Source: an uncultured Bacteroidales bacterium (GTDB taxonomy: Bacteria; Bacteroidota; Bacteroidia; Bacteroidales; P3). From it: DNA of 57,885 nt. The notes beneath the pieces are model-generated. The model made no database searches, was not told the DNA's origin, and saw only the letters and a list, made by a program, of their open reading frames with translations. The stretch spans positions 1 to 57,885 of the forward strand of contig ONCC01000019.1 of the NCBI GenBank assembly GCA_900316235.1, written 5' to 3'. Both the position numbers and the translations under genes were made by a program. Of this stretch, positions 33,994 through 44,353 are shown in pieces (position 1 is the first letter of the stretch; each line of letters begins with the position of its first letter).

Positions 33994-34815
33994 TTATTTG
34001 TGGTACTTCACGAGGATGTCCATGAAGGAGATGCTACCGTCTTCCATTTGGTCGACAAGGCTCTCAATCTTGGTGAGGATGTAGTTGTAGAAAATCTGAA
34101 GGATGATAGCAACGATAAGACCGAAGATGGTGGTCAACAGAGCCACTTTCATACCGCCAGCGACGACGGTCGGGCTGATATCACCGGCGACCTCGATGTC
34201 ATCGAAGGCCTGCACCATTCCGACGACGGTGCCGAGGAATCCGAAGGAAGGAGCCAGAGCGATGAACAGACCAATCCAGGTGAGGTTGTTCTCGAGGCGG
34301 GCCATCTGGACACCACCATAGCTGGTGACGGATTTTTCGACGTTCTCCAGACCCTGGTCGACGCGGTCGAGACCCTGGTAGAAGATGCTGGCCACGGGAC
34401 CACGGGTGTTGCGGCAGAGTTCTTTTGCGCCCTCATAGTTGCCGCCCTTGACGTTCTCCTCAATGCCCTCGAGGAGTTTTTTGACGTTGGTGGTGGCCAT
34501 GTTCAGATAGAGGATGCGCTCGATGACGAGGGCCATACCGAAAATGAGGCAGAGGAGCACGGGGGTCATCCAGCCGGCACCACCCTGGATGTACTTCTCT
34601 TTGAGCACCTGGTGGAACGACTTGGTGGTCTCCTCGGCGGCTGCGGGAGCAGCTTCTTCCTCGGTGGCAGCGACTGCTTCCTCAGCAGCGGGCTGCTGGT
34701 CCTCAGCGACCTGTTCTGTGGCTTCGGCAGCGGGTTGATCCTGTGCCTTCACGTCATTGAAGTTGGCAAATGTCAACAGTCCGACTATTGACATCAAAGC
34801 AATTACTTTTTTCAT
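33994..34815 (-). CDS. exbB: MotA/TolQ/ExbB proton-channel protein
   Basis: This 273-residue protein has a signal-like first segment (MKKVIALMSIVGLLTFANF). An unusual Ala/Glu/Pro/Gln-rich periplasmic stretch (about 25-70) follows, then three ExbB membrane segments. The last two surround LFIALAPSFGFLGTVVGMVQAF, and the final segment contains the T-rich MKVALLTTIFGLIVAI. It is the first gene of the cluster and is read from its own promoter (34879-34909). Confidence 0.92.
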   Translation of the reverse strand: MKKVIALMSIVGLLTFANFNDVKAQDQPAAEATEQVAEDQQPAAEEAVAATEEEAAPAAAEETTKSFHQVLKEKYIQGGAGWMTPVLLCLIFGMALVIERILYLNMATTNVKKLLEGIEENVKGGNYEGAKELCRNTRGPVASIFYQGLDRVDQGLENVEKSVTSYGGVQMARLENNLTWIGLFIALAPSFGFLGTVVGMVQAFDDIEVAGDISPTVVAGGMKVALLTTIFGLIVAIILQIFYNYILTKIESLVDQMEDGSISFMDILVKYHK

Positions 34816-34878
34816 GATGTTTTTAGTGTGTTGATTATTAATTTATTGATACTATTTGTCCTAAAAGGTTTCAATGTG

Positions 34879-34909
34879 CAAATATACAAATATTTTCTTA
34901 TCCCACAAA
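34879..34909 (-). promoter_or_regulatory. Promoter for the exbB cluster
   Basis: TTTG (34906-34909), a 19-bp spacer and TATATTTG (34879-34886), read on the minus strand, lie about 65 bp before the exbB start codon. Confidence 0.7.
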
Positions 34910-34917
34910 ATTTTCTT

Positions 34918-35898
34918 TTATTTTTTTCTTCCATTGAGACTTTCCATGAGCTCTCGGAGGGGCGTTTTTAGGTCCTCGGGAACTTGGATGCCTTCAAGTG
35001 CTTCGGCGGCGAGGTCGAATTCTTTTGTGATGGCTTTGTCGATTTCGGGTTTGAGACAAAGGACCTCATAGATGGCCATCACTTTTGTGACGCGGTTGTC
35101 TTCATCGACAGAGGTATCATTATATAGTTTGGCGAGGGCGAGACGCTGATCGGGAGTGGCGAGTTGAAGGGCTCGCAAAATGAGGTAGTTCTTCTTGAGG
35201 TCGCGGATATCCTGTCCGGTCTTTTTGCCGAAGACAGCGGTGTCGCCATAGCCATCGAGGAGGTCGTCTTGCAATTGGAATGCTAAGCCGAGGTGAATTC
35301 CAAAGTCGTAGAGACGCTTCACTTCTTTCTCGGGAGCGTCGGCGTAGAGGGCGCCAATCTTGAGCGCTCCGGCCAGCAGGACAGCGGTTTTTTGACGTAT
35401 CATGTCCATATAGTCGTCGATGCTGACGCTTTCAATGGGTAGTCGTTCGAAGTTCATGTCTTTCTGCTGACCTTCGCATACCTCGATGGCGGTCTCGTTG
35501 AAACACTGCAGGATTTCTTGTAGGCGTGGCGATGGTTTTCTCAAAAAGTATCGCCAAGCGAGGGCGAACATGGTGTCGCCGCTGAGGATGGCGGTGTTAT
35601 CTCCCCACTTGGTGTAGACCGTAGGTTGTCCACGTCGCAGGGGCGAGCGGTCCATGAGGTCGTCGTGCAGTAGGGTGAAGTTGTGGAAGGTTTCGATGCC
35701 CAGGGCGGCGTCACGGACCTCTTCCTCTTTCCCTCCAAAAAGGGCGTTGGCTGCCAGCAGCAGTGTGGGACGGATGCGCTTGCCACCGAGACGCAATGTA
35801 TAGTCGATGGGCTCGTAGAGTTCTTTCGGCTCAAAAACAAATTGTTCTTCGGCGAAAATCTCCGCCACGCGTTCGAGATAGTATTTTATATTATTCAT
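34918..35898 (-). CDS. Polyprenyl diphosphate synthase (trans-isoprenyl type)
   Basis: This enzyme elongates isoprenyl diphosphates. The 326-residue all-helical protein has the first aspartate-rich motif in HDDLMDRSPLRRG and the second in QDDLLDGYGD, plus GGKRIRP at residue 38. Two residues before the first motif is a leucine pair (TLLHDD), so the product is probably longer than geranyl; exact chain length cannot be read safely. The TPR gene lies 10 bp upstream on the same strand. Confidence 0.9.
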   Translation of the reverse strand: MNNIKYYLERVAEIFAEEQFVFEPKELYEPIDYTLRLGGKRIRPTLLLAANALFGGKEEEVRDAALGIETFHNFTLLHDDLMDRSPLRRGQPTVYTKWGDNTAILSGDTMFALAWRYFLRKPSPRLQEILQCFNETAIEVCEGQQKDMNFERLPIESVSIDDYMDMIRQKTAVLLAGALKIGALYADAPEKEVKRLYDFGIHLGLAFQLQDDLLDGYGDTAVFGKKTGQDIRDLKKNYLILRALQLATPDQRLALAKLYNDTSVDEDNRVTKVMAIYEVLCLKPEIDKAITKEFDLAAEALEGIQVPEDLKTPLRELMESLNGRKK

Positions 35899-35908
35899 TA
35901 ATATTATA

Positions 35909-37018
35909 TTAATAGTTTATGCCATGACTAGTGCACCAGCGCTGGGCGTCTTTGTGCCCTAGTTTGGCGGCACGCTTGTAGTTATTCTGCTCCTGTTTTG
36001 TTTTCTTTTGTTTGGCGTAGAGTTCAGCGATACGGCAGTAAGTCTCAGCATCTTTTTTATTGATTTCCACTGCGTGCTGGTAGCAACGGATGGCTTTACC
36101 AAACTCGCCCATCTCAGCATAGGTGCGTCCCATGAGGCGGTGAGCCTCTGACTGTTTGGGGTCGATGCGGGAGGCTGTGCGGTATTGTGCAATGGCCTGG
36201 TTGAATTCTGCATTCTCAAAATAGATGTCTCCAAGTCGGTTGTAGGCGTTGACATAAGAACTGTCGTATCGGATGACCGTCTCCAAGCACTCTATGGCGT
36301 TGTCTTTCTCCCCTTTGAGGAGATAGGCCCACCCAAGGCAATAGATGAGTTTGATGGAGTTGCGCTTCACCTTGAGGCCTTTCTTGAGAGCGGTGATGGC
36401 CAAGTCGTAGTGGTTGCGATAGCAGTACATCGTGCCCAGATTGAAGTAGGCGTCGATGTTCTGTTGATCGGTTTGGATGGCTTTGCGGAAGGTTTGGATG
36501 GCGGCGTTGTCGTTACCCTTGTAGAATTGGATGATACCGGTGACATTTATTGAACGTGCCGACGAGGGATCTTCTTTTTCTGCTTTGTGGGCCCAGGCAA
36601 GGGCGTTGGTGTAGTTCTCGTCCACGCAGTATACGAATCCGAGTGTCGCCATGGCCGAAGAACGGAGTGCGTGCTCGGAGCTATCAGCCAACTCGAGGGC
36701 CTTCTCGGCGGCTTTCTTGGCGGCATCCCAATCGCGTAGTTCGCAATAGCATTCTGCCAAATGCGTCATCGCCGTTGTACTGCTATCGGCATTGGCGAGC
36801 CAGCGAACAGCCTCATTGAAATGTTCCATGCGCTGCAATAACAGTCCTAATCGCAGGCGTGCTTGGGCGCTGGTATCCACGGCTTCACGGTAATGGCCAA
36901 CAGCAAGGTCGTTGAGTCCCTTGCTGTCGGCATTTATACCTTTCTCAAGACTTCCTTGGGCGGTAGCACCCAAGGCGATGCTCAAGGAAAAGCCTAGGAT
37001 AAGCAGCTTATGTGTCAT
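35909..37018 (-). CDS. Exported tetratricopeptide-repeat protein
   Basis: This 369-residue protein has a signal peptide (MTHKLLILGFSLSIALGATAQ) and about eight TPR units. Clear ones include IDAYFNLGTMYCYRNHYDLA, SYVNAYNRLGDIYFENAEFN and AETYCRIAELYAKQKKT. TPR scaffolds mediate protein contacts; the partner is unknown. The ATG directly follows the valS stop codon, so it is translated behind valS. Confidence 0.85.
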   Translation of the reverse strand: MTHKLLILGFSLSIALGATAQGSLEKGINADSKGLNDLAVGHYREAVDTSAQARLRLGLLLQRMEHFNEAVRWLANADSSTTAMTHLAECYCELRDWDAAKKAAEKALELADSSEHALRSSAMATLGFVYCVDENYTNALAWAHKAEKEDPSSARSINVTGIIQFYKGNDNAAIQTFRKAIQTDQQNIDAYFNLGTMYCYRNHYDLAITALKKGLKVKRNSIKLIYCLGWAYLLKGEKDNAIECLETVIRYDSSYVNAYNRLGDIYFENAEFNQAIAQYRTASRIDPKQSEAHRLMGRTYAEMGEFGKAIRCYQHAVEINKKDAETYCRIAELYAKQKKTKQEQNNYKRAAKLGHKDAQRWCTSHGINY

Positions 37019-39673
37019 TTATCCGAGGTTCGCTATTTGGGTCTTCAAGGCTGCAATCTTGGTTTCGGCGTCGCGCTGTTTGTTGCGCTCTTTCTCAATG
37101 ACTGCCGCGGGGGCGCCGTTGACGAACTTCTCGTTGGAGAGTTTCTTCAATACACTGTTGAGGAATCCTTCAGCATATTTCAGTTCCTCTTGCAGTTTTT
37201 TGAGTTCTTCGTCTTTGTTGACGTTCTCCGGCATCGGCACAAAGCACTCCATAGTGCCTACCATAAAGGAGAGGGCTCCAGAGGGTTTCTCCTTCACCTC
37301 GTTGATGGCGCTGACATTGGCCAGCTTGCGCACGATACCGTAGAAATGGTCAAATCTGTAGCGGTCGTCGGAAGCAATGAACGATACCTCAAGAGCTTCC
37401 TTCGGCGAGAGGTTACGGGTGTTGCGGATGTTGCGTACACCGGCGATGACCTCCTTGGCAGTGTCGAATTCGTCGAGCATGCGCTGGTCAAAGAAAACGC
37501 TTGTCGGCATGTGCTGATTCATAATGCTAAAGTTAGCATTGATGAAGGCTGCTTTCTCATCGTCCTTGCCGATGGTTTGTAGTGCGTGCCATATCTCTTC
37601 GGTGACGAAGGGCATGAAGGGGTGGAGGAGGAGCATGAGGCGGGAGAAGATGCTAATAGTGGCGTCGTAGGTCTCGCGGTCGATGGGGGTGCCGTAGGCG
37701 GGTTTCACCATCTCGAGGAACCATGAGCAGAAGTCGTCCCACGCCAGCTTGTAGGTGGTCATGAGGGCCTCGCTAAGGCGGTATTGGTCAAAGTCTTTCT
37801 CGATTTCTTCGATGACTTGTGCCATACGCTGCTCCATCCATTGGACAGCAACGGCGTTTTCCTGGCTTTGCTGAATGTCACCAATTTGCCACCCAGAGAC
37901 TAGTCGCAGTGCATTCCACATCTTGTTGCTGAAGTTGCGACCCTGTTCGCAGATGCTCTCGTCGAAGGGGAGATCGTTTCCGGCAGGAGCGGTGAGTAAC
38001 ATTCCCATACGCACGCCGTCGGCACCGTATTTTTCGATGAGTTCGATGGGGTCGGGACTATTGCCCAACTGTTTGCTCATTTTGCGGCCCAACTTGTCGC
38101 GTACGATACCTGTAAAGTAGACGTTATGGAAGGGTATTTCATCACGGAATTCCTCGCCAGCCATAATCATGCGGGCAATCCAGAAGAAGATGATATCCGG
38201 AGCGGTGATAAGATCGGCGGTGGGGTAGTAGTACTTGATCTCTTCGTTGTTGGGATTGCGGATTCCGTCGAAGAGCGAGATGGGCCAAAGCCAGCTGCTG
38301 AACCAAGTGTCGAGTACATCCTCGTCCTGACGCAGTGAGCCAGTGTAGTTGTACTTTTCGGCAGCAATCTTTTTGGCCTCATCTTCGTTGAGGGCCACGA
38401 TGGTCTCTACTTTCCCGTTCACATCAAGATACCAGGCGGGAATGCGGTGTCCCCACCACAGCTGGCGGCTGATGCACCAGTCTTTGATATTCTCCAGCCA
38501 GTGACGGTAGGTGTTCTTGAATTTGGCAGGATGGAACTTGATGGTATCGTTTTCCACCACCTCGAGAGCCTTCTTTGCCATATCGTCCATCTTGAGGAAC
38601 CACTGGGCCGAGAGCTTAGGCTCGATAACCGCATCGGTACGCTCCGAGTGACCCACCTTGTTGGTGTAGTCTTCTGTCTTCTCAACGAGTCCGGCCTCTT
38701 CGAGGTCTTTCATGATGGCCTTACGACAGACGAAACGGTCCATGCCGGCATACTTGCCGCCGTGCTCATTCAGCGTGCCGTTGTCGTTGAATATATCGAT
38801 ACTCTCGAGGCCGTATTTCATGCCAAGGTTGTAGTCATTGATGTCGTGGGCGGGGGTGATCTTCAGGGCACCGGTACCAAACTCGCGGTCCACATACTCG
38901 TCCATAATGATAGGCACCACGCGGCCAACGCAGGGCACAATAACTTTCTTTCCCTTGAGCCACTGATAGCGCTCGTCCTCGGGATGCACGCACACGGCGG
39001 TGTCGCCCATGATGGTTTCGGGGCGGGTGGTGGCAACAACGATGTATTTGTTTTCACCCTCGACATAGTATTTCAAGTAGAACAGTTTGCCGTGACTTTC
39101 CTTGTAGATGACCTCCTCGTCGGAGACGGCGGTGAGTGCCTGAGGATCCCAGTTCACCATGCGTACGCCGCGATAGATGAGACCTTTGTTATAGAGGTCT
39201 ACAAAGACGCGCATAACGCTTTCATAGCGGATGTTGTCCATGGTGAAAGCGGTGCGCTCCCAATCGCAGGAGGCACCGAGTTTGCGGAGTTGCTTGAGGA
39301 TGATGCCGCCATACTGCTCTTTCCATTCCCAGGCATGTTTGAGAAATTCGTCGCGGGAGAGGCTACGTTTGTCGATGCCTTTTTCGGCGAGCATCTTCAC
39401 CACTTTGGCCTCAGTGGCGATGCTGGCGTGGTCGGTACCGGGGACCCAGCAGGCATTCTTGCCCTGCATCCTTGCACGTCGCACCAAAACATCTTGTATG
39501 GTGTTGTTGAGCATGTGACCCATGTGCAGCACACCGGTGACGTTGGGCGGCGGGATGACGATAGTATAAGGCACGCGATGGTCGGGCTCCGAATGGAAGA
39601 GCCGCTTGTCAAGCCAGAACTGATACCATTTTTCCTCGATAGCACGAGGATCGTATTTCGATGCTAATTCCAT
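37019..39673 (-). CDS. valS: Valyl-tRNA synthetase
   Basis: This 884-residue class I synthetase charges tRNA-Val. The HIGH motif is HMGH in [15 protein letters not shown] near residue 45. The KMSKS loop is KMSKQLGNS near 530. The editing domain lies between, with the [13 protein letters not shown] segment. The C-terminal 60 residues form the coiled-coil tRNA-binding arm ([23 protein letters not shown]). The serine of KMSKS is glutamine, which I recall as common in this phylum. Confidence 0.97.
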   Translation of the reverse strand: MELASKYDPRAIEEKWYQFWLDKRLFHSEPDHRVPYTIVIPPPNVTGVLHMGHMLNNTIQDVLVRRARMQGKNACWVPGTDHASIATEAKVVKMLAEKGIDKRSLSRDEFLKHAWEWKEQYGGIILKQLRKLGASCDWERTAFTMDNIRYESVMRVFVDLYNKGLIYRGVRMVNWDPQALTAVSDEEVIYKESHGKLFYLKYYVEGENKYIVVATTRPETIMGDTAVCVHPEDERYQWLKGKKVIVPCVGRVVPIIMDEYVDREFGTGALKITPAHDINDYNLGMKYGLESIDIFNDNGTLNEHGGKYAGMDRFVCRKAIMKDLEEAGLVEKTEDYTNKVGHSERTDAVIEPKLSAQWFLKMDDMAKKALEVVENDTIKFHPAKFKNTYRHWLENIKDWCISRQLWWGHRIPAWYLDVNGKVETIVALNEDEAKKIAAEKYNYTGSLRQDEDVLDTWFSSWLWPISLFDGIRNPNNEEIKYYYPTADLITAPDIIFFWIARMIMAGEEFRDEIPFHNVYFTGIVRDKLGRKMSKQLGNSPDPIELIEKYGADGVRMGMLLTAPAGNDLPFDESICEQGRNFSNKMWNALRLVSGWQIGDIQQSQENAVAVQWMEQRMAQVIEEIEKDFDQYRLSEALMTTYKLAWDDFCSWFLEMVKPAYGTPIDRETYDATISIFSRLMLLLHPFMPFVTEEIWHALQTIGKDDEKAAFINANFSIMNQHMPTSVFFDQRMLDEFDTAKEVIAGVRNIRNTRNLSPKEALEVSFIASDDRYRFDHFYGIVRKLANVSAINEVKEKPSGALSFMVGTMECFVPMPENVNKDEELKKLQEELKYAEGFLNSVLKKLSNEKFVNGAPAAVIEKERNKQRDAETKIAALKTQIANLG

Positions 39674-39683
39674 TTATTATCTG

Positions 39684-40268
39684 TTAGTTGTATTTTTTGA
39701 CACGCTTTTCTACTTGCTTGGTCGCCTCGTCGGAGTTGAAGGGGATGGAGAGGCCGACGCCGAAGTTCAGACCGTTGATTTCCTTGAATTTCGGGACAAT
39801 TTCGTAGCCAACGGAGAAGTGGAGGAAGTAGACGTTGACGACCAGTGTGGGAGCCATGGTGAAGTAGGTGTGACCCTCTTTGTCCTGAAGGTTTCCGGTA
39901 TTGTCATAGATGAGTTCCTCGGCTTTGTTGAATCCCATCACGAACATGGGGCGGAACGAGATGGCGCCCCAACCGGTGACATCCTTGTCGAAGTTGTATC
40001 CTATCCATCCGAAGCGCATCGACCATGTCGGCTCGCGTCTCACACTTCCAGTGGCATCCGAGGAGATGTCGAACTTGTTGCCGTCGCCGAAGCCCACGGA
40101 CATGAAGGAGCCGCCGGCCAAGGAGAAGCCGTAGGGGTAGCCATGCTGGTAGGAGAAGCCAACCATCTTCATCCAGCGGTATTCAATGTTGAAAATGTTC
40201 TTTTTCTCTTGGGCAAAAGCGCCGACCATCAGCGAAAGCATCGCTACTAAAAGAATACTTTTTTTCAT
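39684..40268 (-). CDS. Exported, probable outer-membrane beta-barrel protein
   Basis: This 194-residue protein has a signal peptide (MKKSILLVAMLSLMVGAFAQ). The rest alternates polar and aromatic residues in strands such as FSLAGGSFMSVGFGDG, WGAISFRPMFVMGFN and LNFGVGLSIPF, consistent with a small eight-stranded barrel. A basic tail follows (EKRVKKYN), so the C-terminus is not a classical barrel end. Function unknown. Confidence 0.65.
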   Translation of the reverse strand: MKKSILLVAMLSLMVGAFAQEKKNIFNIEYRWMKMVGFSYQHGYPYGFSLAGGSFMSVGFGDGNKFDISSDATGSVRREPTWSMRFGWIGYNFDKDVTGWGAISFRPMFVMGFNKAEELIYDNTGNLQDKEGHTYFTMAPTLVVNVYFLHFSVGYEIVPKFKEINGLNFGVGLSIPFNSDEATKQVEKRVKKYN

Positions 40269-40307
40269 GTTGTTCTATTTTTTGTTATCATTAATTATTT
40301 GTTTATT

Positions 40308-40916
40308 TCAGATTTTTGAAAACGGGTGCTTCCTCCACCACAGGATAAGCAGGAATCCAATCAGCATACCTCCCAGGTGGGCAAAGTGGGCGATGCCATC
40401 GTAGGAGTAGAAGATGCCCTGTATCAGCTCGATGGCTATCATGCCGCCGATGAACCACTTGGTCTTGATGGGCATCAGAAAGTAGAGGTAGATATACTCG
40501 TTTGGGAAGGTCATGCCGAAAGCCAGTAGCAGGCCGTAGACCGCTGCAGAGGCTCCCACGGTGACGTGCAGGCCGGGAATCATCGCGTAGAGCAGTCCCG
40601 CCCCAATGCCGCAAGCCAGATAATAGATAATGAAACGCCGTGTGCCCCAGAAGTTCTCCATGGCGGCACCGAACATCCACAGGTTGAACATGTTGAAGAA
40701 GATGTGGCTGAAGTTGGCGTGCATGAACATGTAGGATAGCGGCTGCCAGAACTGGAACATGCCCGTCTCCCTGCTGAATAGCGCCAGATAGTTCTCAATG
40801 GCTATCCCTTGCCGCTCCATCACAATGTCAGCGCCGAATACGAGGGCATTGATAATGAGCAGGTGTTTTACAGCAGTGGGTAAAAATCTGAATCCTTGGG
40901 GTTGGTATTGCGTCAT
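40308..40916 (-). CDS. Rhomboid-family intramembrane serine protease
   Basis: This 202-residue membrane protein has about six segments. The catalytic serine is S123 in GASAAVYG and the catalytic histidine H180 in HFAHLGG. The HANFSHIFFNMFNLW segment near residue 67 supplies the conserved H and N of the oxyanion region. The second glycine of the usual GxSGxxYG is alanine. Substrates are unknown. It overlaps mutL by 4 bp. Confidence 0.9.
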   Translation of the reverse strand: MTQYQPQGFRFLPTAVKHLLIINALVFGADIVMERQGIAIENYLALFSRETGMFQFWQPLSYMFMHANFSHIFFNMFNLWMFGAAMENFWGTRRFIIYYLACGIGAGLLYAMIPGLHVTVGASAAVYGLLLAFGMTFPNEYIYLYFLMPIKTKWFIGGMIAIELIQGIFYSYDGIAHFAHLGGMLIGFLLILWWRKHPFSKI

Positions 40917-42682
40917 TTCAGTAATTCTTCAGGTTTAACTATAGTGATGATTTTCTTGCCACCAGGTGTGGTATCGGCCTGTGGGCAGGCAAAGAGGTCG
41001 GCCACCAGTTGTTGCATTTCCTCCTGACTTAGCACCTTGCCGGGTTTTACAGCCATCTGGCGCGCCAGCGCAGCGCAGAGGCTCTGGCTTCGGTTGTTGA
41101 ATTTCTGTAGCGTCGAACTCTTGTAGTCCACCAGCATGTGGTCGAAGCACTCCTGCAACTCGCTTTCCTTGATGTCGGGTGGTGTGGCAGTGACAACAAA
41201 TGTGCATTGTCCCATGGGGTCGATGGCAAAGCCGTAGTCACGCAAGTCGGGCAGCAGCTCATTGAACATTTCTGCGTCGGCCGCCGAGAAGCTGCAATTG
41301 ACAGGGAAGAGCAGCGTCTGCGATTGCGTTACTGCGTTATTGCGTGATTGTGTGAGTTGGTCGAATAGTATCCGCTCATGTGCCCGTTGCTGGTCGATGA
41401 TGGCGAGGCCAGAGGAGAGAGGGGTGACGATGTGGCGGTTTTGTACTTGCAGGCAAGTACTCTTGGGGAGTGAAAGGGGGACGGGATCCTTTATATCTAT
41501 TGGGTCATCAATATCCTTAATGCCCTTAAAGTCGTTAGTGTCTTTCTCGAGGTGGAGGTGTGTTTGGGAGGGGATGGAACGGAAGGGGTTGTAGTCGGGG
41601 TTGTAGCTGATTCTTGGTGTGGGAGGAGTGTAGCCCTTCGGTGCTGGCGGTATGTTGAACTCCGGCGGCGTGTTGAACTCCAACTCTGTAGCCAGCGTAA
41701 ATTGCCCCAAGGCCTTCTTCACTGCCGACCGCAGGATGGCGAACATCGCGTGCTCGTCGACAAATTTTACCTCGGTCTTCGTCGGGTGAATGTTGATATC
41801 GATACGCGACGGGTCCACCTGCAGGCCGATGAAGTAGGAAGGGTAGGAGTGGTCGGGCAGCATTCCTTCGTAGGCACGCTCCACGGCAGCGCTCAGCGCC
41901 GGATGCTTGATGAAGCGGCCATTGACAAATAGGTATTGTTCGCCGCGTGTCTTCCGCACATGTTCGGGCTTGCCTACGAAACCTTTGATTTTCAGTAGGT
42001 CGGTCTCTTCCTCCACATTGTAGAAGCGTTCCTTGTAGGGGTTTCCGTAGAGTTGGCTGATGCGCTGGAGCATACTGCCTGCCTTGAGGTCGTAGAGTAA
42101 CTTGCCATTACTGGTCAATGTGAATCCCAGGTCATAGTGTATCAGCGTTACGCGGCGGAAAACCTCTTCGATATGGCTCAGCTCCACGCTGTCTTTCTTC
42201 AGGAAATTGCGGCGTGCAGGCACATTGTAGAAGAGATTCTTCATGGCCATCGATGTGCCCGGCGGGCAGGCCGTGGGTTGCTGGCTGACAATCTGTGATC
42301 CCTCGATAATTACTTGCGTCCCGAGTTCGCTGTCGTGAAGTCTTGTGCGCAGCTCCACCTGTGAGATGGCTGCTATCGATGCCAATGCCTCGCCGCGGAA
42401 GCCCATGGTGCGGATGGCGAAGAGGTCGTCGGAGCGGTGTATCTTGCTCGTCGCGTGGCGTTCGAAGCAGAGGCGTGCGTCGCTGTCGCTCATGCCGCAG
42501 CCGTTGTCTATCACCTGTATCAATGTCCGTCCGGCATCCTTCACCACCAGGTCTATCTGAGTGGCTCCGGCGTCCATAGCATTTTCCAACAGCTCTTTGA
42601 CGGCGCTGGCGGGACGGTCCACCACCTCGCCGGCCGCTATTTGGTTGGCCACACTGTCAGGCAATATGTTGATCAAATCCAT
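40913..42682 (-). CDS. mutL: DNA mismatch repair protein MutL
   Basis: MutL couples MutS mismatch recognition to strand removal. The 589-residue protein has the GHKL ATPase motifs: ELLENAMDAGAT, VIDNGCGMSDSD, and TMGFRGEALASI. A central proline-rich linker (about 345-410) precedes the dimerisation domain. The endonuclease motif DQHAX2EX4E of nicking MutLs is only partly kept as DQQRAHERILFD, so nicking activity is uncertain. The period-7 repeat lies just upstream of the start codon. Confidence 0.95.
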   Translation of the reverse strand: MDLINILPDSVANQIAAGEVVDRPASAVKELLENAMDAGATQIDLVVKDAGRTLIQVIDNGCGMSDSDARLCFERHATSKIHRSDDLFAIRTMGFRGEALASIAAISQVELRTRLHDSELGTQVIIEGSQIVSQQPTACPPGTSMAMKNLFYNVPARRNFLKKDSVELSHIEEVFRRVTLIHYDLGFTLTSNGKLLYDLKAGSMLQRISQLYGNPYKERFYNVEEETDLLKIKGFVGKPEHVRKTRGEQYLFVNGRFIKHPALSAAVERAYEGMLPDHSYPSYFIGLQVDPSRIDINIHPTKTEVKFVDEHAMFAILRSAVKKALGQFTLATELEFNTPPEFNIPPAPKGYTPPTPRISYNPDYNPFRSIPSQTHLHLEKDTNDFKGIKDIDDPIDIKDPVPLSLPKSTCLQVQNRHIVTPLSSGLAIIDQQRAHERILFDQLTQSRNNAVTQSQTLLFPVNCSFSAADAEMFNELLPDLRDYGFAIDPMGQCTFVVTATPPDIKESELQECFDHMLVDYKSSTLQKFNNRSQSLCAALARQMAVKPGKVLSQEEMQQLVADLFACPQADTTPGGKKIITIVKPEELLK

Positions 42683-42703
42683 CCTAACCTTAATTCTAAA
42701 CCG

Positions 42704-42742
42704 TTAACCTTTCACCTTTCACCTCTCACCTTTCACCTTTTT
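42704..42742. repeat. Period-7 ACCTTTC repeat at the mutL / thioredoxin-like gene junction
   Basis: Five to six consecutive heptamers, one with a T-to-C change, run from upstream of mutL into the end of the preceding gene. On the minus strand they encode the last residues KVKGER and supply the TGA stop codon. Confidence 0.85.
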
Positions 42743-44158
42743 CTCGTAGTCCTCAAGGAACTTAAGTAAGTTCTTGATGGGAACCACTTTGTTCATGATG
42801 ATTTCGCGCCTCTCGTTGAGGATGATCATTGTTGGGGCCCCATGCACGTTGTAGGCCTCCTGATAGTCGATGTTCACATTTGGCCCTCCCACGTTGACCC
42901 ACTTGAAGTTGTGGGCTTTCACATAATTCTTCCATTTCGTCACATCACTCTCATACCCCACAGCATAAACCTCGAAGGGACGGTAAGGTGCGGTGAGCAG
43001 TGAGTCGTAGAGCACCTTCAGCTCCTCGCTCTGCTCCTGGCAGTGGTGGCAGTCGGGGTCCCAGAACCACAGAATCACATATCTCTGGGGAAAACGGTGG
43101 CTCGAAATCCAGTCGTTGGGATTGCTACTCTGGTTCGTGTCGGCCATCCACAACTCCTGTCCCCGGACACCTATCAGACTCTGTTTGATACGGTTGTAGT
43201 TATAGCGCATATTGTGCAGCGTACCTTCCGTCACCCACGGACAGCGACCCTTCAGGTAGTACTCGCCTGCCAGGTGGCACCACACGGCGTCCCACCCGAT
43301 GTTGCGTGTCGAGCGGAAATATCGCGGCTCGATATGGTCGAACACATAGCGCAGCAACTCCTGATTGTCACCGATGCGAGCCGCCAGGCGGTCTATCTCT
43401 TTACAAATCGTGTCGCTGTCGGCATGATACAAAAGGCCGAAAAAGAAATAGTTCATCTTGCTATAGAGATTCGGCGTATACAGCATCTCCTCCATCGGCA
43501 GCGGCATCCCCCCTTCAAAAAACTTATCCCAGTAGTGGTTGCGGAAGTACCAGGCCTTGTCCTCCACCTCCTCCGGTATATCACCGTCGTCGAAGAGGTT
43601 CACCAGGTCGAAAAACAGCTGCGCCTTCTTGGGGTGGCGCGCTGCTGCCTCGTAGGCTTTCATCTCCTCGATGAGGGCCTGCTCCTCCTTTTCGGCCTGC
43701 TCCTTGGTGGCGGCATCCTTCTTCCGCTTGCCAATCTCCTGCATCCGCTTCTTGGCATCGCTTATCTTCGTCAGATAGTTGAACATCCGGCTGTTGGCAT
43801 CGCTTCCCTTCACCCTCACTGTCGAGGGCGTCAGATTCCCGTCTCCCGTGATGGTGAACGTCCGGCTGTCGTCGATGGCAAAGTCGCCAATAGACTTATC
43901 TTTGTCCTGATGTACCAGCGCGTAAATATTTTTTTTCCAGGATTTCTTGCCTTTGAAGACATAGCTTCCGTCTTTCTGGAGACGAGCCGAATCCACCACC
44001 TGCAGCTTGTCGCGGAAATGGCGTGCGATATACAACACGCTGTCAGTCACACCCTCCAGTTTGAACTCTATCTTGTACTGCTGTGCCTGAACCCCGGAAC
44101 CCATCAAGCCCATCAAACCCATCAGACCCATCAGACCTAGTAAAAAACTCTTTCTCAT
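42719..44158 (-). CDS. Exported TlpA-like thioredoxin-fold protein
   Basis: This 479-residue protein has a signal peptide built of four LMG repeats (GLMGLMGLMGLMGSG), then a DUF4369-like beta domain (about 25-110), a helical middle with a KKRMQEIGKRKKDAATKEQ coiled coil, and a C-terminal thioredoxin fold (about 340-470) with redox motif CHHC in WDPDCHHCQEQSEEL and the cis-proline region HGAPTMI. It probably acts as a periplasmic disulphide oxidoreductase. The C-terminal six residues are encoded by the period-7 repeat. Confidence 0.85.
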   Translation of the reverse strand: MRKSFLLGLMGLMGLMGLMGSGVQAQQYKIEFKLEGVTDSVLYIARHFRDKLQVVDSARLQKDGSYVFKGKKSWKKNIYALVHQDKDKSIGDFAIDDSRTFTITGDGNLTPSTVRVKGSDANSRMFNYLTKISDAKKRMQEIGKRKKDAATKEQAEKEEQALIEEMKAYEAAARHPKKAQLFFDLVNLFDDGDIPEEVEDKAWYFRNHYWDKFFEGGMPLPMEEMLYTPNLYSKMNYFFFGLLYHADSDTICKEIDRLAARIGDNQELLRYVFDHIEPRYFRSTRNIGWDAVWCHLAGEYYLKGRCPWVTEGTLHNMRYNYNRIKQSLIGVRGQELWMADTNQSSNPNDWISSHRFPQRYVILWFWDPDCHHCQEQSEELKVLYDSLLTAPYRPFEVYAVGYESDVTKWKNYVKAHNFKWVNVGGPNVNIDYQEAYNVHGAPTMIILNERREIIMNKVVPIKNLLKFLEDYEKKVKGER

Positions 44159-44353
44159 CTTTTTATTAATTTAAATCCTTATAACGCACCTCTCCCGCAA
44201 TTATTGTGCCTGCCCACAAAAAATCTTCTTTTTTCTCTTCCGAGAAATTGTTGATAACTTTTTTTTGAGTGTCCGCATAAACACATAACTCTCTGTGTCT
44301 GTGTTATTAAGGGTATTTGGATGGGTCTAACTATCACATTCTTAGTATCTTCT

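Noticed and set aside
38447..39667. 406-codon antisense frame inside valS
   Set aside because: Shadow of valS, no motif.
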